In this document: positions 1 to 8,465 of the stretch, one piece after another
Layout: the number at the start of each line of letters is the position of its first letter
Position numbering within the stretch: the first letter of the stretch is position 1
Source of the DNA: JANRKT01 sp033763355
GTDB lineage: Bacteria; Bacteroidota; Bacteroidia; Chitinophagales; Chitinophagaceae
Assembly: GCA_033763355.1 (NCBI GenBank)
Contig: JANRKT010000066.1
Location: 1 to 31,339 of the forward strand
DNA: 31,339 nucleotides
Reading direction: 5' to 3'
Program-made: the position numbers and the translations under genes
Notes under the pieces: generated by a model
What the model saw: the letters and a program-made list of their open reading frames with translations, nothing else
What the model was told of the DNA's origin: nothing
Database searches by the model: none

Positions 1-320
1 ACCTGCAATTTACCTGCACGCAGGTTGCCTTTTACAATTGCTTTGCCACGAAGGTTAAGGAGTTCTTTTACGATTACCTTACCGGATACTTTACCGAGTA
101 TATCAGCCTGCTGGCCTTCAATATCCCCTTCAACTACGCCATCTTTACCAATTAAAATTTTGGCTGAACCGGTTATATTGCCCTTCAGTACGCCATCAAT
201 ACGCACATCGCCGTTGCTGATGATATCACCCTGTATAGTAGTGCCGGAACCTATGAGGCTGGTACCGGTTGCGGAAGAATTGATTTCGGGTTCGTCGGAT
301 TTGGATTTTGAGTTAAACAT
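1..320 (-). CDS. Bactofilin family polymer-forming protein (C-terminus cut by window edge)
   Basis: The leftward reading frame starts at the ATG at 320 and stays open to base 1, giving the first 106 residues. After a short polar N-terminal tail of about 18 residues comes the bactofilin (DUF583) beta-helix, with its regular short turns rich in Gly, Val, Ile and Asp (SGTTIQGDIISNGDVRIDG near residues 27-45, then GNI, GDI and GKV turns). Bactofilins self-assemble without nucleotide into membrane-associated filaments that position cell wall enzymes. The gene lies about 35 bp downstream of the small membrane protein at 356-754 on the same strand, so the two are probably co-transcribed, fitting the known pairing of bactofilins with M23-type peptidoglycan peptidases. 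The stop codon is outside the window. Family assignment is firm; the specific cell-shape role is inferred. Confidence 0.9.
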   Translation of the reverse strand, partial: MFNSKSKSDEPEINSSATGTSLIGSGTTIQGDIISNGDVRIDGVLKGNITGSAKILIGKDGVVEGDIEGQQADILGKVSGKVIVKELLNLRGKAIVKGNLRAGKLQ

Positions 321-355
321 GGTTTCAGATTTTTGAGGTTTTGGTAATATGTTGG

Positions 356-754
356 TTATTCTTTCGTCTTTTCAAGGTTTGGTACCTCCAGTTGGGTAGT
401 GTCAAGCTTTATGGAAATATCACCAGACAGCACATTTTTCACATTTTCCCAGTATTGCTCTTTGTATTTCATCTGTTGCTCCAGGGAATCGGCCTTTATC
501 TTCAGGTTCATAATTTCCCTTCTCTCAGCATGGCTTCCATAGCCCGGTATGTAGTACTTCAATGGGGTAAAAACAATCAGGGCTACAGTCAGGCCTACTA
601 ATACTACAAAAACTGTGCACAAAGCCATATAAACGCTCAACCTCGACAATTTAAATGTCACTACCTCTTCATAGGTATCGTCGTTCATTACCACCAGGCG
701 GTACCGGTTGCGTAACCGCTGCAGGGTGCTGTTGGGATCGAATAATTTAGCCAT
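356..754 (-). CDS. Small membrane protein resembling the anchor half of an M23 peptidase
   Basis: A 132-residue protein with one transmembrane segment (about residues 40-65, rich in Val, Leu and Ala) after a positively charged cytoplasmic N-terminus. A heptad-like helical stretch follows (about 75-110), with a short acidic tail. From memory, the motif YRLVVMNDDTYEE, the TM helix, the PLKYYIPGY motif and the following coiled coil resemble the N-terminal anchor of longer Bacteroidota M23 (LytM-like) metallopeptidases. Here the frame stops (TAA at 356-358) before any peptidase domain, and no HxxxD or HxH zinc motif is present. It directly precedes the bactofilin gene. I infer a periplasmic adaptor that ties the bactofilin filament to wall enzymes. 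It could instead be a stand-alone family that has merely lost the enzyme. Confidence 0.7.
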   Translation of the reverse strand: MAKLFDPNSTLQRLRNRYRLVVMNDDTYEEVVTFKLSRLSVYMALCTVFVVLVGLTVALIVFTPLKYYIPGYGSHAERREIMNLKIKADSLEQQMKYKEQYWENVKNVLSGDISIKLDTTQLEVPNLEKTKE

Positions 755-764
755 TACAAAAACC

Positions 765-797
765 TAAAAGTACCAAAACATCATTTAATTTCAGAAA
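765..797 (-). promoter_or_regulatory. Possible Bacteroidota promoter for the anchor-bactofilin pair
   Basis: On the minus strand, TACTTTTA (772 to 765) matches the TAnnTTTG -7 consensus at all but the last base, and TTTC lies 21 nt further upstream. The start codon at 754 would leave a leader of only a few bases. Weak, by pattern only. Confidence 0.3.
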
Positions 798-965
798 AGG
801 CCACTGCCCCGGCCCGTTTTAATGGCACAATATTTTCTGAAGAAGGGGCAATATACGGGCAATTTCGCTTTCCTTTGTATTTCATAAAGTTACAGTGAAA
901 AATTAACCCTGCTTTTAAAATAATTTTACCCAAATTAAGTTATAAACCAATCAGAAACAGTGTTC

Positions 966-3953
966 ATGTATTTTAGATGGCTTACGGGTGCTGCCTGTTC
1001 ACTTTTTTTCTTCTTCCTGTTGCCTTCCCTGCTCATGGCCCAGCCGGGTGCATCTGTGCAATTGAATAAACCCAAAAAATTTGAAAACCGCACCCTTGCT
1101 TCAGAAAAAACCAACGAAAAAAAACTGGGCGCATTCAAAAGGTTTAACCAAAACCTCAATACCCATTACAATTTTGCCTTTAACGCCAATAATAAGCTGA
1201 ACGATATACTTGAAAATGCCAAAAGAGGGTTTAAAGAAGACTATTCCCGGCTCCTGCCTTTTTACAATTACTCGCTGGATAATACAATAACGCAGAAAGA
1301 TGACCTTGACTCCGTTTTGCAGAAATGCAATGCCGGTATCCTGCTGCATGATTTGCGGAATGACTGGATAGATAACCTTTACCTGACGATGGGCAGGGCC
1401 TATTTTTATAAAAAAGATTTTGATTCTGCCGGCATCGCCTTTCAGTATGTCAATTATGCCTTTCAGCCGCGTACAAAAGACGAGATTGGTTATGACAAAT
1501 CAATAGGCAGCAACCTGAATGCTGAAGGAAATGTATTCACGGTTGCTACGAAAGAGAAAAAAGGAATAGTACAGAAAATCATATCCACCCCACCCAGCCG
1601 GAACGATGCGCTGATATGGCTTACCAGGACCTTGATTGAAAGGGGTGATTTTTCTGATGCATGGAGCATTATTGAAACACTGAGAAGGGATAAAAATTTC
1701 CCCACAAGGCTTGCAGCAAGCCTGCAGGAAATGCAGGCCTACTGGTATTACAGCAACCGGCAATATGACAGCGTTGCTAAACATCTCGAAAAAGCATTGG
1801 GTAATGCCACATCGGCACAGGAAAGGGCAAGATGGGAATTTTTAGTTGCACAGTTATACGGAGAGGCCGGTAAAAAAGATGAGGCCAATAAATTTTACGA
1901 CCGCTCCATCCTGCATACCATTGACCCCATACTGGAAGTTTACGCAAGGCTTAATAAACTGGTACTTGAGCAGGGTGAAAATGATGAAGACCTGATTGAG
2001 AAAAATATCAATGAGTTGCTGAAGATGTCACGAAAGGATAAATACGAAAACTACAGGCATTACATTTTTTTTACAGCAGCGCAAATGGAATTACAGCGAA
2101 AAGATACTGCCGCAGCCCTTGGCTTTTTAAAAAAGAGCCTTGAATTCAACAACACAGACCCTTCTTTTAAGAACAAAACTTTTTTGCAGTCCGGCGAACT
2201 GGCCTTTGCCACCCGGCAGTATGACCTTGCGTTTTCATCTTACGACAGCATTGACATCAACGACCCCATTATTACCAACCCCGAAGAAATCAAAAGGTTG
2301 AAGGAACTTTTAAGCCGGATTAATGAAAAACGTATTAATATAAAAGTTGAAGACAGCCTTATCAAAATTGCATCAATGCCTGCAGAGGAAAGGGAGGATT
2401 ATGTAAAAAAACTTGCACGTAAGCTAAGGAAAGAAAAAGGTTTGAAAGAAGAACCGGCGCCCGGAACAACAAACAATATTTTAAACAACAATGCTGAAGC
2501 CGTTGACATATTCTTACCAAACGACAGCAAGGGCGAATGGTATTTTTATAATGCTTCAAGAAAATCAAGGGGCTTTTCAGAATTCCGCAGCCAGTGGGGC
2601 AACCGTCCCAATGTTGACAACTGGAGAAGGCTTACAGATGTGAGCGCACAATTAAATACAGCAGCGGGCAAAGGCGATAATACAACAAAAGAAAGTAGTG
2701 CTGCTTCTGCTGCAAACAGCAAAATAAACCCCGTTGATATAAGCTACGAAGCATTAATGAAAAACCTGCCGCTTACACCTGAAGCAAGAAAAATATCTGA
2801 TGATACACTTCAGAATGCCTTTTTTGCACTGGGTAAAATCTTTAAAGACAAACTGGAAGATTACCCGCAGGCTATAGAAAATTATGAACAATTGCTGAAC
2901 CGTTATCCAAATACCATTTACCAGGAAGAGGCATTGTTTGACCTTTACTACTGTTATACCAAACTCGGCAACCGCAGCAAGGCCAGTTTTTACAAAGGTT
3001 TCCTTTCTTCCAATTTCAGGCAAAGCCGGTTATTAAAATATATTGATAACCCCCTTGCAGCACAGCAGGAACAAAACGCATTTAAAGAGGCCGCCACCAA
3101 ACAATACGAAAAAATTTACAGCCTCTTTATAGAAGGAAAATTTGATGAGGCGCTCCGCAGCAAACAAAAAGCCGACAGCACTTACGGAGAAAATTACTGG
3201 ACCCCGCAGCTGCTTTATATTGAATCAGTGTATTACATTAAACAAAAGCAGGACAGTGCAGCCATTGCAACACTGCAAAAAATTACTGCATTGTATCCCA
3301 ACTCCCCTTTAACAGCAAAGGCAACCAACCTGGTAGATGTAGTAAGCAGGCGAAATGAAATTGAGGAATACCTCAGCAAGCTGGAAATACAAAGGGCAAA
3401 AGAAGACAGTGTTGTGATAACTGAAGAACCGCCCAAACCAAAAGAAAAAGAAACGATAGTACAGGAAATAAAAACCAAACCACAGGAACCATCCGCTAAA
3501 CAGGCGCCTGTAACAGCTAAAGTGGATACCACACAATTTAAAAGGCCAAACATAGAAACGGTAAAAGCAGGCTTTGGTTTTAAACCGGCAGATCAGCACC
3601 TCGTGGCGCTTGTGCTTGACAAGGTAGATGTGGTGTATGTAAATGAGGCCCGCAATGCAATAAACCGTTACAATAAAGAAAAATACTATAACCAACCTCT
3701 TGAAATGAGCCTGCTGAACCTTGATGATGTGAAGAAACTTGTGCTGGTGAGTTCTTTTACTGATGCTGTGGCTGCGATGGATTACATGGAAAGAACAAGG
3801 AAAGTGGCCCAGATGGAGATATTTCCCTGGCTGGCTGCCGATAAATATTCGTTCATTATTATTTCAGCGGCCAACCTGGAATTACTTAAAACCAATAAAG
3901 ACATGGGGGCATACCGTAAGTTTCTTACCGAAAGTTATCCGGGCAAATTTTAG
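966..3953 (+). CDS. porW: PorW/SprE-like TPR protein, type IX secretion and gliding
   Basis: A 995-residue secreted protein with tetratricopeptide-like helical repeats through most of its length (for example about 130-460 and 620-800). A charged low-complexity linker follows near 830-880, then a conserved C-terminal block of about 120 residues rich in beta-strand. Length, N-terminal export signal, TPR body and this C-terminal block match the PorW/SprE proteins needed for type IX secretion and gliding in Bacteroidota. I chose ATG 966 over the in-frame GTG at 960. The signal peptide (run of Phe/Leu, ending near LLMAQ) looks like signal peptidase I type. The only early Cys comes before the hydrophobic core, so I see no lipobox although PorW is described as a lipoprotein. 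It may form an operon with pbp1A 91 bp downstream. The TPR secretion protein call is good; the exact orthology is likely but unproven. Confidence 0.75.
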   Translation: MYFRWLTGAACSLFFFFLLPSLLMAQPGASVQLNKPKKFENRTLASEKTNEKKLGAFKRFNQNLNTHYNFAFNANNKLNDILENAKRGFKEDYSRLLPFYNYSLDNTITQKDDLDSVLQKCNAGILLHDLRNDWIDNLYLTMGRAYFYKKDFDSAGIAFQYVNYAFQPRTKDEIGYDKSIGSNLNAEGNVFTVATKEKKGIVQKIISTPPSRNDALIWLTRTLIERGDFSDAWSIIETLRRDKNFPTRLAASLQEMQAYWYYSNRQYDSVAKHLEKALGNATSAQERARWEFLVAQLYGEAGKKDEANKFYDRSILHTIDPILEVYARLNKLVLEQGENDEDLIEKNINELLKMSRKDKYENYRHYIFFTAAQMELQRKDTAAALGFLKKSLEFNNTDPSFKNKTFLQSGELAFATRQYDLAFSSYDSIDINDPIITNPEEIKRLKELLSRINEKRINIKVEDSLIKIASMPAEEREDYVKKLARKLRKEKGLKEEPAPGTTNNILNNNAEAVDIFLPNDSKGEWYFYNASRKSRGFSEFRSQWGNRPNVDNWRRLTDVSAQLNTAAGKGDNTTKESSAASAANSKINPVDISYEALMKNLPLTPEARKISDDTLQNAFFALGKIFKDKLEDYPQAIENYEQLLNRYPNTIYQEEALFDLYYCYTKLGNRSKASFYKGFLSSNFRQSRLLKYIDNPLAAQQEQNAFKEAATKQYEKIYSLFIEGKFDEALRSKQKADSTYGENYWTPQLLYIESVYYIKQKQDSAAIATLQKITALYPNSPLTAKATNLVDVVSRRNEIEEYLSKLEIQRAKEDSVVITEEPPKPKEKETIVQEIKTKPQEPSAKQAPVTAKVDTTQFKRPNIETVKAGFGFKPADQHLVALVLDKVDVVYVNEARNAINRYNKEKYYNQPLEMSLLNLDDVKKLVLVSSFTDAVAAMDYMERTRKVAQMEIFPWLAADKYSFIIISAANLELLKTNKDMGAYRKFLTESYPGKF

Positions 3954-4044
3954 GATTTCTTATTGACTGCGATACCGGCTTTTTAGTAGCTTTAACCGGC
4001 ATTATTTACAAGTAATTTTATCCATTTACCACAATCATCCTGTT

Positions 4045-6438
4045 ATGTCAAAAGCCGTAAAAATCCTCTGGAAAATATTTCTATTTGGCTGGGCCTTTTT
4101 TATCCTCTTCATACTTTGTGTGTACTGGGGTTTGTTTGGCAAACTTCCTTCGCTTGCAGAACTGGAAAACCCTTCCATGTTATCTTCTTCCGAAATCTAT
4201 GCGTCTGACGGGACATTGATGGGCAAGTATTACCTGAAAGACCGGACCAATGTAAAATACCAGGATATTTCCCCCAATGTCATCAATGCTTTGATTGCAA
4301 CAGAAGATGAACGTTTTTACAAACATTCAGGCGTTGATGCAAAAAGCCTTGCACGTGCAATAATATATCTTGGTTCAGAAGGAGGCGGAAGCACCATTAC
4401 ACAGCAATTGGCAAAAAACCTGCTTGAACAGGGCAAAAAGAACAAGATTACAAGGGTGATTGAAAAATTCAAAGAGTGGATCATTGCCATAAAACTGGAA
4501 AGGAATTTTACCAAAGAAGAAATACTTGCGCTCTATCTGAATGTAGTAAGCTATGGCGATGAAATTTACGGCATACGCAATGCTGCCAAAACATATTTTC
4601 AGAAAGAACCCGACCGGCTAAGTGTTGAAGAAGCCGCTGTGCTGGTGGGCTTGCTTAAAGGCAATACCATTTATAACCCCCGCCGGAACCCCAAAGCAGC
4701 GCTTGAAAGAAGGAATACAGTAATAGAACAAATGGTAAGGAATAATTTTCTGCCTGCCCCTGAAGCAACAAGGCTGAAACTTAAACCCATACAGCTCAAT
4801 TACCAGAAAATGGATGAAAGCGCAGGTATTGCGCCATACTTCCGGGATGTATTAAGGGATGATATTAAAAAATGGTGCAAAGAAAACAAGAACCCCAAAA
4901 CAGGAAAGCCTTATGATATTTATAAAGACGGTTTAAAAGTATTCACTACCATCAATCCGCGTATGCAGGAGTATGCTGAAATAGCGGTGTTCCGCCATAT
5001 GCAAAACCTGCAGAAAGTTTTCAGCAGCCAGAAAAATATTAAAGACGGAACAGTATGGAAAAGCAAAGATGGCCAGACCGTACTGGAGAATGCTGTAAAG
5101 AGAAGCGACAGGTGGAAAAACCTTGAGGAAGATGGTTTAACTGAAAAAGAAATCAGGAAGACTTTTAACCAGAAAGTATCCATGAAAGTATTTGCATGGA
5201 ACAACAAGAGGGAAAAAGATACCATTATGACCCCGCTTGATTCCATCAAATACCACAAAACAATGATGCAGGCATCTTTTCTTGCCATTGACCCTTTAAC
5301 CGGGGAAGTAAAAGCATGGGTGGGCGGCATCAATTTTAAAAATTTCAAGTTTGACCATGTAAACGTAAACACCAAAAGGCAGGTGGGTTCAACCTTCAAG
5401 CCTATTCTTTATACCGCTGCAGTTATGAATGGCTACACCCCCGAAACACCATTACCCCCCGGTCCGATAAATATGGGCGGCAAAATAATTACCGGCAGCG
5501 GCGGGCCAATGGCAATCTGTCTTGCTTATTCAAAAAACCCCGGCGCCGCATATTTAATAAACCAGGTAGGCGTACAAACCACCGTGGCTTTTGCAAAAGA
5601 ATGTGGTATTGTAAATACAATTCCGCCTTATCCTTCAATAGCCCTTGGTTCGGCAGATTTATCACTTGTGGAAATGGTAAGGGCTTTCAGCATGTTCCCC
5701 GGAAGGGGTTTTAATGTAAAGCCTTATTATATTTCAAGGATAGAAGACCGAAACGGAAACGTACTTGCATCGTTTACTACAGAAAGCAAAGAAGTAATAA
5801 GTGAGGCGGATGCCTATATTATGACAAAAATGATGCAGGGCGTTGTTGATTTTGGAACCGGCCGTGCTTTACGCGGAGCTTATGGCATTACCACCGAAGT
5901 GGCAGGCAAAACCGGAACAACCAATGATAATGCCGACGGATGGTTTATTGGTTTTTCGCCGCAACTATTAGCAGGTACATGGGCGGGATGTGATGATCCT
6001 TTTTTACGCTTATTAAATACTACAGGTGGTGCCCAGATGGCTATGCCAGCATGGGCTTATTTTTTCCAGGAAGTTTATAAGGATAAAACGCTTGGTATAG
6101 ACCCTCAGTCAAAATTCATGGTACCGCAAAACCTGGAAAACCAGGCTGTGTACGATTACCAAAACCTTACAGGAGGCGAACTGCCCCCCCCTGCAGAAGG
6201 GGAGAATATTGGTAATGGCAACTCCGATGATTACATTGAAGTGCCTATAAGTGAAGGAACGGAAAAGATCATCCCTGAATCGAAAAAAATAACTGATGAA
6301 GAAGAGCGGGTTCTGCAGGAAGCAAAAAAACAAAACAATACGGATAAGAAAGATGAGAAGCCCGGCACTGATACATCTGACAGGAAAAAAAAGAAAGGAT
6401 TGTTTAAAAGATTATTTGGTAAAAAAGACAGCGAATAA
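4045..6438 (+). CDS. pbp1A: Penicillin-binding protein 1A, bifunctional class A
   Basis: Polymerises and crosslinks peptidoglycan at the outer face of the inner membrane. An N-terminal TM helix (about residues 8-30) is followed by a GT51 glycosyltransferase domain with the EDERFYKHSG motif (catalytic Glu about 87), the GGSTITQQLAKNL motif and KEEILALYLN. The transpeptidase domain has its catalytic STFK at 449-452, SKN at 496-498 and KTGT at 622-625. The length of 797 residues is normal. The C-terminal 80 residues are a charged low-complexity tail rich in Lys, Glu and Asp, likely disordered. The ATG at 4045 sits well before the TM helix. A strong hairpin terminator follows 20 bp after the stop. 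All catalytic motifs are intact. Confidence 0.97.
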   Translation: MSKAVKILWKIFLFGWAFFILFILCVYWGLFGKLPSLAELENPSMLSSSEIYASDGTLMGKYYLKDRTNVKYQDISPNVINALIATEDERFYKHSGVDAKSLARAIIYLGSEGGGSTITQQLAKNLLEQGKKNKITRVIEKFKEWIIAIKLERNFTKEEILALYLNVVSYGDEIYGIRNAAKTYFQKEPDRLSVEEAAVLVGLLKGNTIYNPRRNPKAALERRNTVIEQMVRNNFLPAPEATRLKLKPIQLNYQKMDESAGIAPYFRDVLRDDIKKWCKENKNPKTGKPYDIYKDGLKVFTTINPRMQEYAEIAVFRHMQNLQKVFSSQKNIKDGTVWKSKDGQTVLENAVKRSDRWKNLEEDGLTEKEIRKTFNQKVSMKVFAWNNKREKDTIMTPLDSIKYHKTMMQASFLAIDPLTGEVKAWVGGINFKNFKFDHVNVNTKRQVGSTFKPILYTAAVMNGYTPETPLPPGPINMGGKIITGSGGPMAICLAYSKNPGAAYLINQVGVQTTVAFAKECGIVNTIPPYPSIALGSADLSLVEMVRAFSMFPGRGFNVKPYYISRIEDRNGNVLASFTTESKEVISEADAYIMTKMMQGVVDFGTGRALRGAYGITTEVAGKTGTTNDNADGWFIGFSPQLLAGTWAGCDDPFLRLLNTTGGAQMAMPAWAYFFQEVYKDKTLGIDPQSKFMVPQNLENQAVYDYQNLTGGELPPPAEGENIGNGNSDDYIEVPISEGTEKIIPESKKITDEEERVLQEAKKQNNTDKKDEKPGTDTSDRKKKKGLFKRLFGKKDSE

Positions 6439-6459
6439 CCAAACACTTAATCCCATAAA

Positions 6460-6491
6460 AAAACCCCCGGAACGTACTTTCCGGGGGTTTT
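6460..6491. terminator. Bidirectional rho-independent terminator
   Basis: A perfect 13-bp stem (6460-6472 paired with 6479-6491), with a GC core of CCCCCGG/CCGGGGG, A-rich on its left side and T-rich on its right, and a 6-nt loop. It lies between the convergent pbp1A and ompA-like genes and can serve both. Confidence 0.9.
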
Positions 6492-6509
6492 ATATTTATA
6501 CAATAAATT

Positions 6510-7844
6510 CTATTGGCTTACTTTAAATTCAACCCTCCTGTTCTCGGCCCTGCCTTTTACAGTTTTGTTATCTGCTATGGGGCTGTTCTGGCCAAACCCA
6601 GCTGCATTTAAACGGTCAGGACCAATACCATTTTTAACCAGGTAAGCTTTAACAGCATCAGACCTGCGTTGTGAAAGTTTTTGATTGAAATCAGGTTTGC
6701 CTGTATTATCAGTATGGCCTTCAATTGAAATATTCAGTTTGGGATGGTCATTCAATATCACCACCAGCTCATCCAGTTCTTTTTTGGCGTTTGCCAGAAG
6801 TGTTGCGCTTCCTGTAGCAAATTGAACATTCTTTGCATTAAAATTAAATTGCTCCAGCTTGGGGCAACCCTGATTGTCAGCAGGGCCTGGTTCATCGGGG
6901 CATTTATCTTCTTCATCATTTACGCCGTCCTTGTCTTTGTCAGGAATGGGGCAACCCTGGTATCTTGCCAAACCTTTTTGAGAAGGACATTTGTCTTCTT
7001 CATCATTTACACCATCACTGTCAGTATCTGGTATGGGACAGCCATTGTATTTTGGCAACCCGCGTACATCGGGGCATTTATCGTCTTTATCAGGTATGCC
7101 ATCTGAATCTTTGTCGGGGCAACCTCTAAACTGCGCAAGGCCTGCAACAGCCGGGCATGCATCATCTGCATCAATTATACCATCCTGATCGGTATCTTTT
7201 GGCACTTCAACAGGTGGCGGTGGAGGCGGAGGAACTACAACCTCCTTCTTTTTACCAATAGCGCCTGCAATACCTACGCTATGGAACAAATGGTTATTGG
7301 TAGTGCTTACTGTAACAGGTATCCTGTAATTGGAATTGATAAAAATAAAAGCCTCATCAAATAAGTTTGCCTGTAACCCTACACCCAATGGTATATAAGC
7401 TCCGTAATAACCGAGGTATTGGGATGCGCCAAGCCCTACCGTTAAAAAAGGAGACAACCAGTACTTGTCACTTGTAAGTTTTAAATTAAGATTGGCGTCA
7501 GCTTCAATCAGCAACTTATCGTTGCCAAAAGCAGACTTTCCCGGAATAGGATAATCCAGAAAAGAAACACCGAGTCTTGACATTACATCAAGGTGATCGG
7601 TAAGCCCCTGGGTAAAAGAAAAAGCAAGGCCGGGGTTCATACGGCCAAGTTTAGTCCAGTCTCCTTTTTCAAGAACAGTTCCCAAACCGAGGGCTTTTAA
7701 ATCTGCCGCAGTTTGAAAATCATGAAGGGTAAAATGAACTCCTAAAGAAGGACGTTTTTTGTATTTATACTTTTCGGTGTACTCCTGCCCGCAAACAACT
7801 ACAGTTATGCACAGCAGAAGTAAGCTGCTGATAAGTTTACTCAT
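6510..7844 (-). CDS. OmpA family outer membrane protein with TSP type-3 repeats
   Basis: Signal peptide (MSKLISSLLLLCITVVVCG), then a domain of about 190 residues likely to be a small outer membrane beta-barrel. A run of seven prolines (about residues 207-213) leads into four thrombospondin type-3 calcium-binding repeats (DxDxDG...DxxDxCP pattern, about 220-325). A C-terminal OmpA-like peptidoglycan-binding domain of about 110 residues carries GHTDNTG and SQRRSDAV, holding the Asp and Arg that grip diaminopimelate. It anchors the outer membrane to the wall. I chose the ATG at 7844 because the longer in-frame start at 7871 would put nine polar residues before the signal peptide and overlap the promoter. 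It is transcribed leftward, convergent with pbp1A. Confidence 0.93.
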   Translation of the reverse strand: MSKLISSLLLLCITVVVCGQEYTEKYKYKKRPSLGVHFTLHDFQTAADLKALGLGTVLEKGDWTKLGRMNPGLAFSFTQGLTDHLDVMSRLGVSFLDYPIPGKSAFGNDKLLIEADANLNLKLTSDKYWLSPFLTVGLGASQYLGYYGAYIPLGVGLQANLFDEAFIFINSNYRIPVTVSTTNNHLFHSVGIAGAIGKKKEVVVPPPPPPPVEVPKDTDQDGIIDADDACPAVAGLAQFRGCPDKDSDGIPDKDDKCPDVRGLPKYNGCPIPDTDSDGVNDEEDKCPSQKGLARYQGCPIPDKDKDGVNDEEDKCPDEPGPADNQGCPKLEQFNFNAKNVQFATGSATLLANAKKELDELVVILNDHPKLNISIEGHTDNTGKPDFNQKLSQRRSDAVKAYLVKNGIGPDRLNAAGFGQNSPIADNKTVKGRAENRRVEFKVSQ

Positions 7845-7868
7845 ATAACAGTTAGTTTTGTCAATAGA

Positions 7869-7900
7869 CAAAAATAAAGGGATGCTTTTAAACAGGGAAA
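7869..7900 (-). promoter_or_regulatory. Bacteroidota-type promoter of the ompA-like gene
   Basis: On the minus strand TATTTTTG (7876 to 7869) matches TAnnTTTG exactly, with TTTC (7900 to 7897) 20 nt upstream as the -33 box. The predicted transcript would begin about 20 nt before the ATG at 7844. Confidence 0.6.
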
Positions 7901-7904
7901 TTAT

Positions 7905-8345
7905 TTATTTAACCGCCAGTTCGGGGAGGTTTTTGCCCAATACTTCAACTTTTACTTTGGCCAAGCCGGCGCCTATGTAGCCCAATTGTGACGCTGCTGC
8001 TTTTGAAAGGTCCACAAGCCTTTTGTTGCGGTGGTGCAGCCTGTCGTTTATTCTTACAACAACTGATTTCTGGTTCTTCAGGTTTGTAACTTTTATCCAT
8101 GTACCAAGCGGTAAGGTATTATGCGCTGCAGTCATTTTTTTCTGGCTGAATATTTCACCTGTTGAGGTTTTGCGGCCTGAGAATTTATCATGATAATAAC
8201 TAGCCGTACCGTATTGTACTTTACCGGGGCTGGCATAAACAACCCTTCGCAACGCATTTTTAGATGATGTTCCCTGGGCAAGGGAAAAATTGCCGGAAGA
8301 AATAAATACAATAAAAAGAAAAAGGGAGTAAAATAAAGATTTCAT
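7905..8345 (-). CDS. Short RlpA-like double-psi beta-barrel protein
   Basis: A 146-residue exported protein. The signal peptide ends near SLAQ (about residue 24), followed by a single RlpA double-psi beta-barrel domain: GTASYYHDKFSGRKTSTGE, then the MTAAHNTLPLGTWIKVTNL block and the VRINDR and RLVDLS motifs. RlpA proteins are septal lytic transglycosylases acting on peptide-free glycan strands. The Glu (in TGE), His (in AAH) and Asp (in NDR) expected for activity are all present. There is no SPOR domain and no lipobox, unlike the E. coli protein, so how it is targeted to septa is open. It lies 33 bp upstream of the ompA-like promoter region on the same strand, amid other wall genes. Confidence 0.9.
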   Translation of the reverse strand: MKSLFYSLFLFIVFISSGNFSLAQGTSSKNALRRVVYASPGKVQYGTASYYHDKFSGRKTSTGEIFSQKKMTAAHNTLPLGTWIKVTNLKNQKSVVVRINDRLHHRNKRLVDLSKAAASQLGYIGAGLAKVKVEVLGKNLPELAVK

Positions 8346-8465
8346 ACCTGTACATTTTAGTTAACAATTCCTGTCCCGTAACAAACCCACTCAATCAGGC
8401 CATAAATCACATCCCCTTTTGAACAAAAACCAAGCTAAAATGCCAAAAATGAAAATTATTTTTAA

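Noticed and set aside
4920..5399. 159-codon leftward frame inside pbp1A
   Set aside because: Lies wholly within the well-supported transpeptidase region, with no protein-like features of its own.
6744..7188. Rightward open frames opposite the TSP3 repeats
   Set aside because: They mirror the repeated Asp/Gly-rich coding of the leftward OmpA-like gene; composition is that of an antisense shadow.
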